A stretch of 64,000 bases of DNA from Autumnicola lenta (GCF_031846515.1 NZ_JAVRHO010000011.1:68848-132847), one strand, 5' to 3'. Shown: positions 42,992-52,255, counted from the first letter of the stretch. Notes: generated from the sequence alone by a model not told the origin. A program made the numbers and translations.

Positions 42992-43936
42992 ATGGACTCT
43001 AAATATAGATATTCCTTCCAAGATTGGCTAAACGGGACTATAACATTCACAGATATCGCGAGTAATATCTTTTATGAAAAGGACTACATTTCACCTGAAG
43101 ACAAAGAAAAAGTTCAACAGAAGCAAAGGGAAATTTTTAATCAAATTTTAGATGATCGTTTTGAGATCAAAAAGAGTTTCTTGATTCAGTCCTTTAGAAG
43201 ATCTTCAAATAGGGGATCCGAAATTTCAAAGCATATCACCACTTATGAAAACATTCTCTACGGAAACATTGATGGTTTTGAGGATACAACAGTAATTATA
43301 GAAGAAGATTTCATGAAGGCTCCTGAGTTAACAGTTAAGCTCATACCTCCATTGAACGAAACCAACCACGGATCTGTAGAACTTAATTTCATTCAAGAGT
43401 CTATAGAAAGCTATCATCAAACCGGGGACTGGGATTACCGGACAGTTCAGACACCGAATCCAAAAGACTTATTTGGACACATGGACTTCTACGGAGAATT
43501 CTATGCGGGATTCTATTACAGGCTGATAAACTATCTGAAAAGTTTGAAAGACGCCCCCTACAACTCTTATAAAGTAGAAGATTTGAATTATGAAAAATTT
43601 GGTTTAATTCGAGCAGAACTAAAGAAGGCTGGATATATTACTGAAGACATCTCGCCTGCGGCCTTTCTGCGAATCTTCAGTGGCTCTTTTTTGGAAGAGA
43701 GTCAAAAAATTGATTGGCTTAAGAACTACAATACGTTAAACTTCTTCTTGAGACGGTTAAAGCCAAAGATTTATACTTCCAAAAATCATGGTTTCTATGA
43801 TATAGCATCCAATTGCTTCTTAATCAAGGGAGGAGTGGTAAATCCCAGTACGCTGAGAAAAGCAACTTCTGAAAAATTAAAACCTAAGGAAGAGATGGAG
43901 ATACTTCAAATAACAGGTAAGATCCTTAAGAAGTAA
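42992..43936 (+). CDS. Unknown protein, first gene of the integration module
   Basis: 314 residues with no motif I can name. No signal or membrane segment. Features: MDSKYRYSFQDWLNGTITFT start, a basic region KKSFLIQSFRRSSNRGSEIS near 66-85, and a C-terminal segment KHGFYDIASNCFLIKGG-like preceding a Lys-rich end. Same direction and adjacent to the excisionase-like gene; such proteins are frequent next to HTH/primase modules in flavobacterial elements. Confidence 0.6.
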   Translation: MDSKYRYSFQDWLNGTITFTDIASNIFYEKDYISPEDKEKVQQKQREIFNQILDDRFEIKKSFLIQSFRRSSNRGSEISKHITTYENILYGNIDGFEDTTVIIEEDFMKAPELTVKLIPPLNETNHGSVELNFIQESIESYHQTGDWDYRTVQTPNPKDLFGHMDFYGEFYAGFYYRLINYLKSLKDAPYNSYKVEDLNYEKFGLIRAELKKAGYITEDISPAAFLRIFSGSFLEESQKIDWLKNYNTLNFFLRRLKPKIYTSKNHGFYDIASNCFLIKGGVVNPSTLRKATSEKLKPKEEMEILQITGKILKK

Positions 43937-43972
43937 CGACATTTTCAAATAATTTCTTTCCCCTCTATTCAT

Positions 43973-44003
43973 AAAAGCCCTCTTTCTAAGGGCTTTTCTT
44001 TTT
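43973..44003 (+). terminator. Terminator after the first island gene
   Basis: AAAAGCCCT and AGGGCTTTT are exact arms, followed by CTTTTT. Confidence 0.85.
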
Positions 44004-44081
44004 CCAAATCACGACATTTTAAAAATACCAATTTCGGAGCTTCTTCATTGCCTTTATTTTCGATGAAAATTCCTGAAGACA

Positions 44082-44417
44082 ATGAGTTTCAAACCAAACG
44101 ATTACAATCCGTTTATCGACCTAATCATTGATAAGGTGGCCGCCAAGGTTGTTGAACGATTGGAATCTACCATAATGCAGTCTCTGGAGGGAAGATTAGC
44201 TAACACTGCCAATGGTCAAAAACTACTCATTAATACTAAGGAATTGGCCGATCAGCTCTCAGTGTCGCCCAGCACCATTAGAAAACTTCGTGAGCAAGGA
44301 ATGCCTACAGTTTTAATTGGTGATGCGGTGCGCTTTGAGCCAGAGGCAGCAATGAAGTTTATTATTAAAAATGCTCAAGATGAGAATAACAAAACAAGAG
44401 GTCTTCGAGAAGACTAA
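44082..44417 (+). CDS. Excisionase-like helix-turn-helix protein
   Basis: 111 residues. The N-terminal half is helical. The C-terminal half has a MerR/Xis-type DNA-binding domain: LLINTKELADQLSVSPSTIR, then KLREQGMPTVLIGDAVRFEP. Expected to direct excision with the recombinase or to regulate the module. Its 3' end overlaps the primase gene by 38-47 bases, depending on the start used. Confidence 0.82.
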   Translation: MSFKPNDYNPFIDLIIDKVAAKVVERLESTIMQSLEGRLANTANGQKLLINTKELADQLSVSPSTIRKLREQGMPTVLIGDAVRFEPEAAMKFIIKNAQDENNKTRGLRED

Positions 44418-46932
44418 CGGAGGACTTAACTATATTATGCACATTTTTCCAGAATTAGAACAAAATGCTTTTCAAAGAGGAAGGTCTAAGCCTATCAGAA
44501 ATCATTTGAGGGGTGAGAGGAATCCATCGCTCCAATGCTTCGACAGAGAAGGTAAGTACTACATTAAAGATTATGGTGATCCGGACTACGATGGTGATGC
44601 CATAAACTTGTGTATGCAACTTAATCCTGATTTCGGCTTTATTCAAGCCTTACATGAAGTTTTAAAAATTGGATCTCCTGATCAATATAAGAATTTACAG
44701 AAAGAAGATTCGATAGTTGAAGAGGTTGAACTTCCAGAAGGAATTGATTTTGACATTGATGAAATGTCCGAGGATGAATTGGCGCATGCTGAAATGAATT
44801 TCTTAGAAGAAATTCAAATTAATTATAAGGACCTGAAGAGATTCAATTCTGTTTTTCTTAAAAGTTACACTTTTTATTCTGAAGAGAAAGATAAATTCTA
44901 CAGGATTATGAAGAAGGACCATGAAGTTTTCATTGGTCAAAAGTTTAAATGTTCAGTAAAGGTGTATAAGCCGTATGCGAAGGAATATAAGCACAAATGG
45001 ATCGGAGATTATCCAAGGGATTATCTCGGCGGTTTAGGCCTTTTAAAACAACTTTACCATGAGGTAAAAAACGAACCGACAGATGATTTAGTTCAGGTTG
45101 TATTTTGTGCAGGTGGAAAGGATATGATTAAAGCTGGTTCGCTTGGCTTTAATGCTATTTGCCTCAACTCTGAAACTAGTACGTTTATTCCTGAAGATGG
45201 GAGGATGTATCTAGAAGATATCAGAGATGCAAATCACAATAATTTCGAACTAGTTATAGCATACGATGATGACGAAACGGGAAGGAAGTCTGCAAAAAAG
45301 TTCAAAGAGAGACACAAAAAAGACTTTTATATTCGTGTCGTGAAATGGCCTGAGAAACTCAAAAAGGCAGGAGGTAAAGACCTTTGTGACTGGATTACTC
45401 TCGGACTTCCTGAAGAAGAACTGATTGAACTTCTTTCAGGGGGGAATACCAATTTCTCTGCTCTTTCCCCTGTTTCCCCCATTTCCCCCCAGGCAGTAAA
45501 TTCTACTGTTGAAGATAATAGTGAGAGCGAGGCTGAGGAAAGCAAAGATGAGAATTTAGGTTCTTTTGAGGAGTCTAAACAGGAATATCCTCAAGAACAG
45601 GTGAAGGAAGATCCAGATGATCAGTTAGCCTTTCCTTTACCGGTTTCTATAAAGGAGGAGGATCTACCGGAAACGCTTAAGAAGCTAGCTCACCCGTTTG
45701 ACAGGGAGTTTTCTGAAATGCAAATTATTTCCTTCATAACAATTTTTGGAGGTGTATTTAGAAACGTTGTTGGGAGATTCCGTAATGATAAACTGTACAC
45801 CAATCTGTTTACAGCTATTATTGGAAATCCTGCTTCAGGAAAAGGTTTAATTAAATGGCCGAACAGAATTGTGAAAGAGATTGACCAAATGCTGATTAGA
45901 GAAAGCCGTCTTAAAATGGACGAATATGAAGAGCGATTAGAAATGTATAATAAAGGTGGTATAAAGTATTCCGAGGTAGGACCTAAACCTAAATTGGAAA
46001 CCTTCAGTATTCCTGCAGATATCACTCCTCCGATGTTGGTGTTACAGCTTTTTGAGAATAATGGAACTGGATTTGTTTTTGACACAGAAATGGATACTAT
46101 GGTAGAAAGTGCTAAGGGATCGGATACTACTATCAGTCCGCTTCTACGAAAGGCTTATGAAGGGGAGCCGATCACCCTTATGCGCAAAACCAATCGTGAA
46201 CACTTAATTGTTCCCGAAGGAAGACTTTCAATGCTGCAATCAGGAACTCCAAGACAATTTTTCAGATTAATTCCTGATACAGAAAACGGATTATTCAGTA
46301 GAATTATTCCCTATATACTTCATTCAGACTTGGGATGGAAGGATGCATTGGATATTGATGACTTTGATTATGAAGGATATTTCGCAGGTCACGCGCAGAA
46401 GGTGCTTGACTACTTTATAGAACTTGAAAGTTATGAAGATCCTATTGTCTTTGAACTGTCCAAGGAACAGTTGGATAAATTTGACAAACACTTCAGAGCA
46501 AGACTACAGCAGGCAAAGAGCATTGTTGGTTTAGACGTACGAGCCACAGTAATAAGGCTTGGAGCAATTACAGTGAAGATCGCTATTATCCTGAGTACGC
46601 TTAGAAAGCTCGACTTACAGGAGAAGTTTAACAATTCAAACTTAGTAAATGATCTAGATTTAAGTGTAGCTTTTTCTATTTCAGACATTATTTTAAATAA
46701 TGTGATGGATACCCTTAAAATGATGAAAAACGGTCAGATTGAGGATTCCTTTAGAGGAAAAAAGCTAGAATACTTCTACGAACTTGACAATGAATTTACA
46801 TTTTCACAATCGCAGAAAGTTGCAGAGGAGAATGGAATAAAGGTTCGTACTGCACAGAAATGGGTTTATCAGTTCCGCGATCAAGGATTTCTACTAAACC
46901 CTACTAAAGGCCACTTTAAAAAGATTATTTAA
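44371..46932 (+). CDS. Primase-helicase fusion (Toprim plus DUF3987)
   Basis: 853 residues. The N-terminal region (about 20-100) resembles a CHC2-like primase domain without clear zinc cysteines. A Toprim-like region (about 245-320) has VVFCAGGKDMIKAG and LVIAYDDDETGRKSAKKF. A linker follows, then a DUF3987 helicase domain with Walker A IIGNPASGKG near residue 484 and FVFDTEMDTM downstream. The C-terminus has an HTH-like SQKVAEENGIKVRTAQKW. Such proteins replicate mobile elements. ATGs at 44371 and 44380 are both possible. Confidence 0.85.
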   Translation: MLKMRITKQEVFEKTNGGLNYIMHIFPELEQNAFQRGRSKPIRNHLRGERNPSLQCFDREGKYYIKDYGDPDYDGDAINLCMQLNPDFGFIQALHEVLKIGSPDQYKNLQKEDSIVEEVELPEGIDFDIDEMSEDELAHAEMNFLEEIQINYKDLKRFNSVFLKSYTFYSEEKDKFYRIMKKDHEVFIGQKFKCSVKVYKPYAKEYKHKWIGDYPRDYLGGLGLLKQLYHEVKNEPTDDLVQVVFCAGGKDMIKAGSLGFNAICLNSETSTFIPEDGRMYLEDIRDANHNNFELVIAYDDDETGRKSAKKFKERHKKDFYIRVVKWPEKLKKAGGKDLCDWITLGLPEEELIELLSGGNTNFSALSPVSPISPQAVNSTVEDNSESEAEESKDENLGSFEESKQEYPQEQVKEDPDDQLAFPLPVSIKEEDLPETLKKLAHPFDREFSEMQIISFITIFGGVFRNVVGRFRNDKLYTNLFTAIIGNPASGKGLIKWPNRIVKEIDQMLIRESRLKMDEYEERLEMYNKGGIKYSEVGPKPKLETFSIPADITPPMLVLQLFENNGTGFVFDTEMDTMVESAKGSDTTISPLLRKAYEGEPITLMRKTNREHLIVPEGRLSMLQSGTPRQFFRLIPDTENGLFSRIIPYILHSDLGWKDALDIDDFDYEGYFAGHAQKVLDYFIELESYEDPIVFELSKEQLDKFDKHFRARLQQAKSIVGLDVRATVIRLGAITVKIAIILSTLRKLDLQEKFNNSNLVNDLDLSVAFSISDIILNNVMDTLKMMKNGQIEDSFRGKKLEYFYELDNEFTFSQSQKVAEENGIKVRTAQKWVYQFRDQGFLLNPTKGHFKKII

Positions 46933-47032
46933 AATAAAAGGAAGTCTCTGTAAATGTTTGCTATCACCAAATATTTACGGGGACTTTATACCTCATAGTT
47001 ATTTATATCGCACAGTCTATAAAACAAAAACA

Positions 47033-48304
47033 ATGGCAACTATAAAATTAATTATAAGACAAAATAAAGGCTCTGTCAATAAGGACGGATCTACATTAAT
47101 ATTGCTTAGGTATACCCATAAAGGGCAAACCATGTATTTTTCAACCGGACTTTCTGTAGATCCGAAGAATTGGGACAAGGTCAATCAAAGAGTAAAGAAA
47201 TCCGAGAAAGGATTTACTTCTAAAAATATGCTTCTTACCAAGTTTAAACAGAAATTTGACGATATCGTGCACAAGGCACTTTATGATGATATAGAGCCTG
47301 CAGCATCTTTTGTCAGATCACAGTATGAGCTTGGAAAGAACCCTACCGAGGGGAAACAGGGGAAACGGGGGAAACCAGTTCATCATGTCAGTTGGGAACA
47401 ATTTAAAAATGATTTTATAGAAGAGAGCAGGCGAACTAAGAAACCTTCTACTATTCGCAGCTACAATGATTTCATTCACTTACTAGAACTTTATAAGAAG
47501 GACCGCCGAATTAAGGAATTGTTTTGGCAAAGTTTCACCTTGGATTTCTACTATGACATCATGCAATATCATATTGAAGAACGTGGAGCGGGAAACAATA
47601 CATTTGGTAAGATAATCAAGACGCTCAAAACCTTTCTCAACGCAGCAACAGAACGTGGCTATAATAAATTCTTAGAGTTTAAAACTAAGCGCTTTAAAGT
47701 ACTTCAAGAAGAAGTGTCGCATATCTATTTGAACGAGCAGGAAATACAACAACTGCTCGAATTAAACCTTGATCACGATATCAAACTGAAGGAGATAAGG
47801 GATTTGTTCGTTATAGCATGTTATACAGGAGTGCGCTTTGGAGACTTTAAGCAACTCAATCAGCAGAACATTAGAGATGGCAGATTGCGAATAAAAACAC
47901 AGAAAACAGGCCAGTATGTAGTTATTCCCTTTCATCCTATTGTCCAGTCAATTATTGAGAGATACAGCGGAAAACTTCCACATGCATATAGCAATATGCT
48001 CGTGAACAGAGAGCTTAAAACTATTGCCAAGATGGCAGGAATGGATAAAACGATCATCAGATCTCGAATGCATGGAGTGGAAAGGGTAGAGCAGACCTTC
48101 GTGAAATGGGAACTACTCAGTACACACTGTGCAAGAAGATCGTTTGCCACCAATCTTTATAAGCAGGGATTTCCGACAATAAGTATTATGAAAATCACAG
48201 GACATAAATCGGAGAAAACCTTTATGAGATACATAAAGGTCACTGAAGATGAAGTAGCCAATATGTTAGAAGAGCACTGGAACACTTTTCAGATGACAGC
48301 ATAG
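47033..48304 (+). CDS. Tyrosine recombinase / integrase of the island
   Basis: 423 residues from the ATG at 47033, which gives the common MATIKLIIRQNKGS start; an upstream frame to 46958 is less likely. Arm-binding N-terminal domain, SAM-like core-binding domain (about 120-215), catalytic domain with R268 (CYTGVRFGDF), H365-x-x-R368 (STHCARRSF), H391 (ITGHKS) and the nucleophile Y400 (FMRYIKV). All catalytic residues are present. It should recombine the attL/attR sites at tRNA-Asp. Confidence 0.95.
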   Translation: MATIKLIIRQNKGSVNKDGSTLILLRYTHKGQTMYFSTGLSVDPKNWDKVNQRVKKSEKGFTSKNMLLTKFKQKFDDIVHKALYDDIEPAASFVRSQYELGKNPTEGKQGKRGKPVHHVSWEQFKNDFIEESRRTKKPSTIRSYNDFIHLLELYKKDRRIKELFWQSFTLDFYYDIMQYHIEERGAGNNTFGKIIKTLKTFLNAATERGYNKFLEFKTKRFKVLQEEVSHIYLNEQEIQQLLELNLDHDIKLKEIRDLFVIACYTGVRFGDFKQLNQQNIRDGRLRIKTQKTGQYVVIPFHPIVQSIIERYSGKLPHAYSNMLVNRELKTIAKMAGMDKTIIRSRMHGVERVEQTFVKWELLSTHCARRSFATNLYKQGFPTISIMKITGHKSEKTFMRYIKVTEDEVANMLEEHWNTFQMTA

Positions 48305-48325
48305 TCAATTTAAAGATTACTAAAC

Positions 48326-48356
48326 AGCCGGAAGTTACTTCCGGCTTCAGTTTGTT
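48326..48356 (+). terminator. Terminator of the integrase gene
   Basis: AGCCGGAAG-TTA-CTTCCGGCT, perfect stem at 48326-48346, followed by a T-containing tail. Confidence 0.8.
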
Positions 48357-48428
48357 AAATTTTCTGAAATAAATGGTACATTTACTACAGATTAAAATAT
48401 TGAAGTGATAGCGTTAGCTATTTATACT

Positions 48429-48545
48429 TGTAGTTGAGAAACCGCCAATTTTTAAACACGCACAGGTTAAATAGACAGACGCTCACGCTACGGCGTGGGC
48501 TGTGTTTATTTGTGCGTAGGGTACTTGGCGGTGCCTTCAACTACA
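48429..48545. repeat. Nested cruciform-like palindrome
   Basis: Four exact inverted pairs in register: TGTAGTTGA / TCAACTACA, ACCGCCAA / TTGGCGGT, ACGCACA / TGTGCGT and an inner GCTCACGC / GCGTGGGC stem with a TACG loop. Part of the right half (TGCGTAGG-TACTTGGCG) recurs at 49,633. Confidence 0.8.
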
Positions 48546-48618
48546 GTAAGCTACAGTTCCACGCTTTTTTGTAGTATAAACTTCTATTTGGGACTGGTAG
48601 ATTTTGAGGTTGAGTCGT

Positions 48619-49068
48619 ATGCAAAAAAAATACCTATTCGCCATTCCCTTGGCGCTTCTACCATTATTGTTTATCCTGAATCCAGACTTGAATAAACATC
48701 AGAGTGAATACAGAGAATTATTTTTAAATACTGCAGCTCAAGCCTCTGTACAAAATTCGGACGCCAGACCAATATTTGACGGTTTAGACCATGCTTTGAC
48801 TACAAGAATGAAAATAACAGATTACCATTTCTGTTCAATCTCGTACATCAAATCCACACAAACGCAAAAATTGCACGTTATCGGACTGGGAATACTAGGT
48901 AGTGTTTTTCAACTTTCCTCGCCCAAAGATCTGAGGTTCTATTTCTACAGGAATAAACGACTTACAGATGAATTTGACAGTTACAGCTTGAAAAAAGGAG
49001 AAGAATCTCCATTTGGATGGAGGATTGTTGCCAATCGCAAAACCCTAAAGTGGCTAGGAATATTCTAA
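48619..49068 (+). CDS. Small membrane-anchored protein, DUF4359-like
   Basis: 149 residues from the ATG at 48619 (an upstream TTG at 48604 is less likely). One N-terminal membrane segment (about 5-22) ending in NPDLNKHQSEYRE, then a soluble domain with DYHFCSISYIKS and GLGILGSVFQL. The pattern NP-x4-H after the helix, a hydrophobic strand, then G-x-G-hydrophobic resembles DUF4359. The next gene has the same layout, so the two are probably distant paralogues. Function unknown. Confidence 0.6.
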   Translation: MQKKYLFAIPLALLPLLFILNPDLNKHQSEYRELFLNTAAQASVQNSDARPIFDGLDHALTTRMKITDYHFCSISYIKSTQTQKLHVIGLGILGSVFQLSSPKDLRFYFYRNKRLTDEFDSYSLKKGEESPFGWRIVANRKTLKWLGIF

Positions 49069-49089
49069 TAATCTTTATAAAATATTGAA

Positions 49090-49521
49090 ATGAAGTTTTC
49101 GAAATATTACATATTAATTGCAGCTGTGCTTCTGTTAGCATTTATAACCAATCCGGGAAAGGAGAAACACGTAGAAAAAGCTTCCGAAGTTATCTCTGAA
49201 TATCTATCTTCTGAAGGGGAGGCCGATCTCTTCACGGTCGCAATGGGATCTTTAGTTGGGGCGGTTGTCGGTTACAAAATGGATATTGATAACTTCCTTT
49301 TTTTTACAACATCCTCAATAAGGTCCAGTAAAAAAGATGATACCTTACTGTGTGGAGTTGGGGTTTTTGGTCAGGTTATATGGGTGGCTTCTGAAAATAA
49401 CATTGAAGAATTCACTTCCGACCATGAGGACAAAAAATTACTAAAGAATTCTAACACGGAATTAAAACAACCGGCTGACATCGAAGAGATTGATCCTGCT
49501 TTACAGCCCCTTTTCAAATAA
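49090..49521 (+). CDS. Small membrane-anchored protein, DUF4359-like (second copy)
   Basis: 143 residues. N-terminal membrane segment (about 5-20), then NPGKEKHVEKASEVISEYL, the strand DNFLFFTTSSIRS and GVGVFGQVIWV, aligned with the preceding protein. It ends in an acidic tail. It follows 21 bases after its neighbour, so they form an operon. Confidence 0.6.
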   Translation: MKFSKYYILIAAVLLLAFITNPGKEKHVEKASEVISEYLSSEGEADLFTVAMGSLVGAVVGYKMDIDNFLFFTTSSIRSSKKDDTLLCGVGVFGQVIWVASENNIEEFTSDHEDKKLLKNSNTELKQPADIEEIDPALQPLFK

Positions 49522-49522
49522 A

Positions 49523-49574
49523 AAAGTTTCTTTCAGTGTCTTTTTTTAAAGAGGAACACACTCAAAGAAACTTT
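49523..49574 (+). terminator. Long hairpin after the paired membrane-protein genes
   Basis: AAAGTTTCTTT (49523-49533) and AAAGAAACTTT (49564-49574) are exact arms; the loop holds GTGT/ACAC and a central T7 run. No terminal T run, so terminator function is tentative. Confidence 0.5.
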
Positions 49575-49906
49575 GGCTGATTAGCTGTAGAAAGAAATAC
49601 GTCGTAACCTCTTTGCAAGCTGCATTCATGACTGCGTAGGTACTTGGCGACCATAAAGCACCGCCTAACTTAGTAGATAAGCAACAGTTATTCTTTTGCT
49701 CTTCTAGATTTGCTAATCCTTTTTTAAAAGGATCTATGGCATTATCTCAACCACAAATGATCATCTACACCAGAAGGTAATTTGTCGCTCTTCTTTGCGT
49801 GGAAAAATCCAATTTCCAACCATCTTAAAGTGGATGCAGTTGTTCGCTAATAGATTCATTTAAAATTACTTAAAAAAGATACCACTGTTGTATCTCTGGA
49901 TTATTG
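49575..49906. other. Spacer with a partial palindrome copy
   Basis: TGCGTAGGTACTTGGCG (49633-49649) repeats the right half of the 48,429 palindrome. No gene found. Confidence 0.5.
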
Positions 49907-49933
49907 GGCTGAATGTTATAAAAACATTCAGTC
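49907..49933 (+). promoter_or_regulatory. Hairpin abutting a start codon
   Basis: GGCTGAATGTT (49907-49917) and AACATTCAGTC (49923-49933) form an 11-bp stem (one G-U pair) with a 5-base loop. It ends at the base before the ATG at 49934 and would mask ribosome access. Confidence 0.65.
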
Positions 49934-50380
49934 ATGAAGATTCAAGCAACAGAAAAGACATATTTGGATTATTTACAGTACTTCAAACTTAGAGAAAAGA
50001 AGATTTCTAACATAGAAATAGGCAATAGGCTCGGATACTCAAAAAAAGGATTTGGCTACTTAATAAGCCATTATGAGTTCAAGAGTAATTTGGAATATCA
50101 TATGCCGGAGCAAGGAGGAGACTACTTCTTCAATGGATGCTTCTATTTGAGCAGTGGAGTCAGAAATACTCTTCGAAATGAAGAAATAGCAGAAATCTTT
50201 ACCTTCCTTAAAAGGCTTGTCAAGCAACACAACGGAATAGACTATTTGCAAACGTTCTACTGCATCGAACATGACTGTAAAGTGTTTGCTATCGATCAGC
50301 TAAGCAAAACGATGTTAGACTCCGGTAAATACAGTCAAGAATATAATTACTTCACTTTAATCTTGGCAGAAGAATATTAA
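49934..50380 (+). CDS. Unknown small protein
   Basis: 148 residues, no recognised family. The N-terminal segment KISNIEIGNRLGYSKKGFGYLISHYE looks like a helix-turn-helix. The remainder is mixed, with KVFAIDQLSKTMLDSG near the end. No signal or membrane segment. Preceded by a hairpin that touches its start codon. A regulator is possible. Confidence 0.55.
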   Translation: MKIQATEKTYLDYLQYFKLREKKISNIEIGNRLGYSKKGFGYLISHYEFKSNLEYHMPEQGGDYFFNGCFYLSSGVRNTLRNEEIAEIFTFLKRLVKQHNGIDYLQTFYCIEHDCKVFAIDQLSKTMLDSGKYSQEYNYFTLILAEEY

Positions 50381-50748
50381 TTTTTAAAAAATTGAAATGT
50401 GAGTAACTGACCGTTGGCAGGTGCGCAGCACTTGACAACAAGTTGCTCACTTACTCTTTTTATATATGTTTTTGACTTGTTCAAAAATATATATCCTTTC
50501 TTTCAATTATTCTATAGCTTCTTCTTTATAAGACCAAAATTGGTGGATTTGAAGTACAAGATGAGTGGAATTGGAATATAAGATTGGTGGTTTCTAATCC
50601 TTTTCATTATTAAAGTTGGTCAAGTAAATGATATTGGAGTACAAGATTGGTGGGTATTGGTAGATATCGCTGGATAGTTGCAGTGTAAAATAAAAAAGGG
50701 AGGTGTCAATTTGCGGCTGAACCTCCCTTTTCTCAAAAAATTAAAACT
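50381..50748. other. 368-base spacer with imperfect repeats
   Basis: Two related blocks (GAAGTACAAGATGAGTGGAA around 50,552 and GGAGTACAAGATTGGTGGG around 50,636) and several TTGGTGG motifs, then the hairpin at 50,694. No gene. Confidence 0.5.
50694..50731 (+). terminator. Hairpin just before the wHTH gene (terminator or attenuator)
   Basis: AAAAGGGAGGT (50694-50704) and ACCTCCCTTTT (50721-50731) are perfect 11-bp arms. The ATG follows 18 bases later. Confidence 0.65.
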
Positions 50749-51396
50749 ATGCACAACTATCATCCTACTAAAAAGGATAAGCAACTGAGCTTATCAATTC
50801 CTGGAAGACTTTTAACTTCCAAGCTTACTCTCAATCAGAAATACATTTTAGGCTTAGATTTTTCTCTCAATGGTAAACTTGGTTACAATTCCTACAGTCA
50901 TAAAGAAGTCGGTAAACTGATTAAACTACATCCCAATATTGTGGGAAGTTCAAGAAAAGTCTTAATAGAACAGAGACTATTAGAGAAGAATGGAAGAAAA
51001 TATTTTCTTACTCAAAAAGCCTTAGAATTCTTAGAGGATGATAAAGCTCAGATTTTGCTGCCTTTCGATCTTTATACCTTATCTAATGTAAATACAGGAG
51101 CAAAACTACTTTGGGGAGTATACAATTTCATTAGTAGAGGGTTCAGAGATTATTTTGCCTTAAGAGAGACTACTGCAGCAAAGATGGGTGTCTCTGTGGG
51201 ATCTATTACTAATTGGACAAAAGAGTTGAATCAGGAAAGACTACTTAAGATGTACGAACATAGAAATGGTTATTGCACGAGCCAAACAGTAGTGGTTACG
51301 TGTACATTCATTAAAAGAAAAGTTGAGTTGGATTTGAACAGGGAAAAGGACCATAATGGGAACTGGAGACCTATAATGCCATTAATTAATACTTGA
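50749..51396 (+). CDS. Winged-helix-like DNA-binding protein
   Basis: 215 residues. Two apparent HTH units: about 35-95 (LTLNQKYILGLDF ... YSHKEVGKLIKLHPNIVGSS, then RKVLIEQRLLEKNGRKYFLT) and about 130-185 (FALRETTAAKMGVSVGSITN, then WTKELNQERLLKM). The tandem arrangement resembles plasmid or phage replication initiators and some regulators. Family not identified. It may regulate or replicate the island. Confidence 0.6.
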   Translation: MHNYHPTKKDKQLSLSIPGRLLTSKLTLNQKYILGLDFSLNGKLGYNSYSHKEVGKLIKLHPNIVGSSRKVLIEQRLLEKNGRKYFLTQKALEFLEDDKAQILLPFDLYTLSNVNTGAKLLWGVYNFISRGFRDYFALRETTAAKMGVSVGSITNWTKELNQERLLKMYEHRNGYCTSQTVVVTCTFIKRKVELDLNREKDHNGNWRPIMPLINT

Positions 51397-51784
51397 AGAA
51401 TAGGCTCTATATTATAGGTATAGTTTTTTATACTCGAACGCCACGGAAAATAAGAAGACTTCCGAAGAAGGACGAGATTTTTCTATAGAAAACACTAACG
51501 ATCTTAAAAGCCAGTATAGACAGAAAATTTTTTAATATAAAAAAAACGGCTAGATTCGTAACAACCTAGAATAGAAATAAATATGCCAGTGCCTTTATCA
51601 GTACGTTCTACATAATTCCCCATATGAAGGAATTCTGTTAATTTCTTCGGTAACGTTTAGGAAAAGAGGCAGAGACCATGAGAAATTAAGATTGAATTGG
51701 ATATTTGCAACTAATTGATTATCAATAACAAAATTCGACGTTAGTCAGAATGTGAAAAGTTGAACTAAGAATGAGGTCTAATTT
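51397..51784. other. 388-base A+T-rich spacer
   Basis: No supported gene or terminator. It contains AATTGGATATTT at 51695-51706, a 12-base word found again 47 bases before the defence operon. Confidence 0.4.
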
Positions 51785-52255
51785 ATGAAGGAGAAAATCC
51801 AAGAAATTTTAAATAAGAAATGGGAACCGCTTCTTGAGAATTATAAAAATATAGAAGATGGAAATTATCCTGGAATATATCTTTTAGCTTTTACGCACAA
51901 AGATCTTAATGGACAAATAGTTCAACCAAGTGATATTTTTTACGTAGGTATGAGCAATGCAAGAAAAGGGCTAACAAGCCGAGTTAAACAATTTTTAAAT
52001 GGAATAGAGAAAAATGGCAGCCATAGTGCCGGAATGCGTTTTTACAAAGAGAATTCTAAAGGAATTGCTTTTTCAGATTGTAATCATCTTGAGAAATTTT
52101 ATATTGTTAGTTTAGCTTTTAAATGTGATGTGAATAAACTAACTCGAACTCCAAAGGACTTAAGGATTATGGGAGATATTTGTAGGTTAGAATATCACTT
52201 GTTAGCACATATAAAAGAAGTCACAAATGCAGAACCTAAATTAAATAAGAAATAG
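51785..52255 (+). CDS. GIY-YIG-like nuclease domain protein
   Basis: 156 residues. PGIYLLAF near residues 30-37 and IFYVGMSNARKGLTSRVKQFL near 60-80 give the GIY...YVG pair with a following arginine-containing helix. Near the C-terminus ICRLEYHLLAHIKE supplies a candidate catalytic glutamate, and the protein ends EPKLNKK. A stand-alone single-domain nuclease of the size seen in mobile elements. Substrate unknown; the assignment rests on motif spacing only. Confidence 0.65.
   Translation: MKEKIQEILNKKWEPLLENYKNIEDGNYPGIYLLAFTHKDLNGQIVQPSDIFYVGMSNARKGLTSRVKQFLNGIEKNGSHSAGMRFYKENSKGIAFSDCNHLEKFYIVSLAFKCDVNKLTRTPKDLRIMGDICRLEYHLLAHIKEVTNAEPKLNKK

Larger units (their letters stand above)
48305..48618. 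other. Spacer after the integrase with a large palindrome
   Basis: Holds the integrase terminator and a nested inverted repeat of 117 bases (listed separately). No gene. Confidence 0.6.

Noticed and set aside
49655..49690. Integron attC site suggested by GCCTAAC
   Set aside because: Only one core-like heptamer is visible with no matching GTTRRRY partner at proper spacing and no integron integrase.
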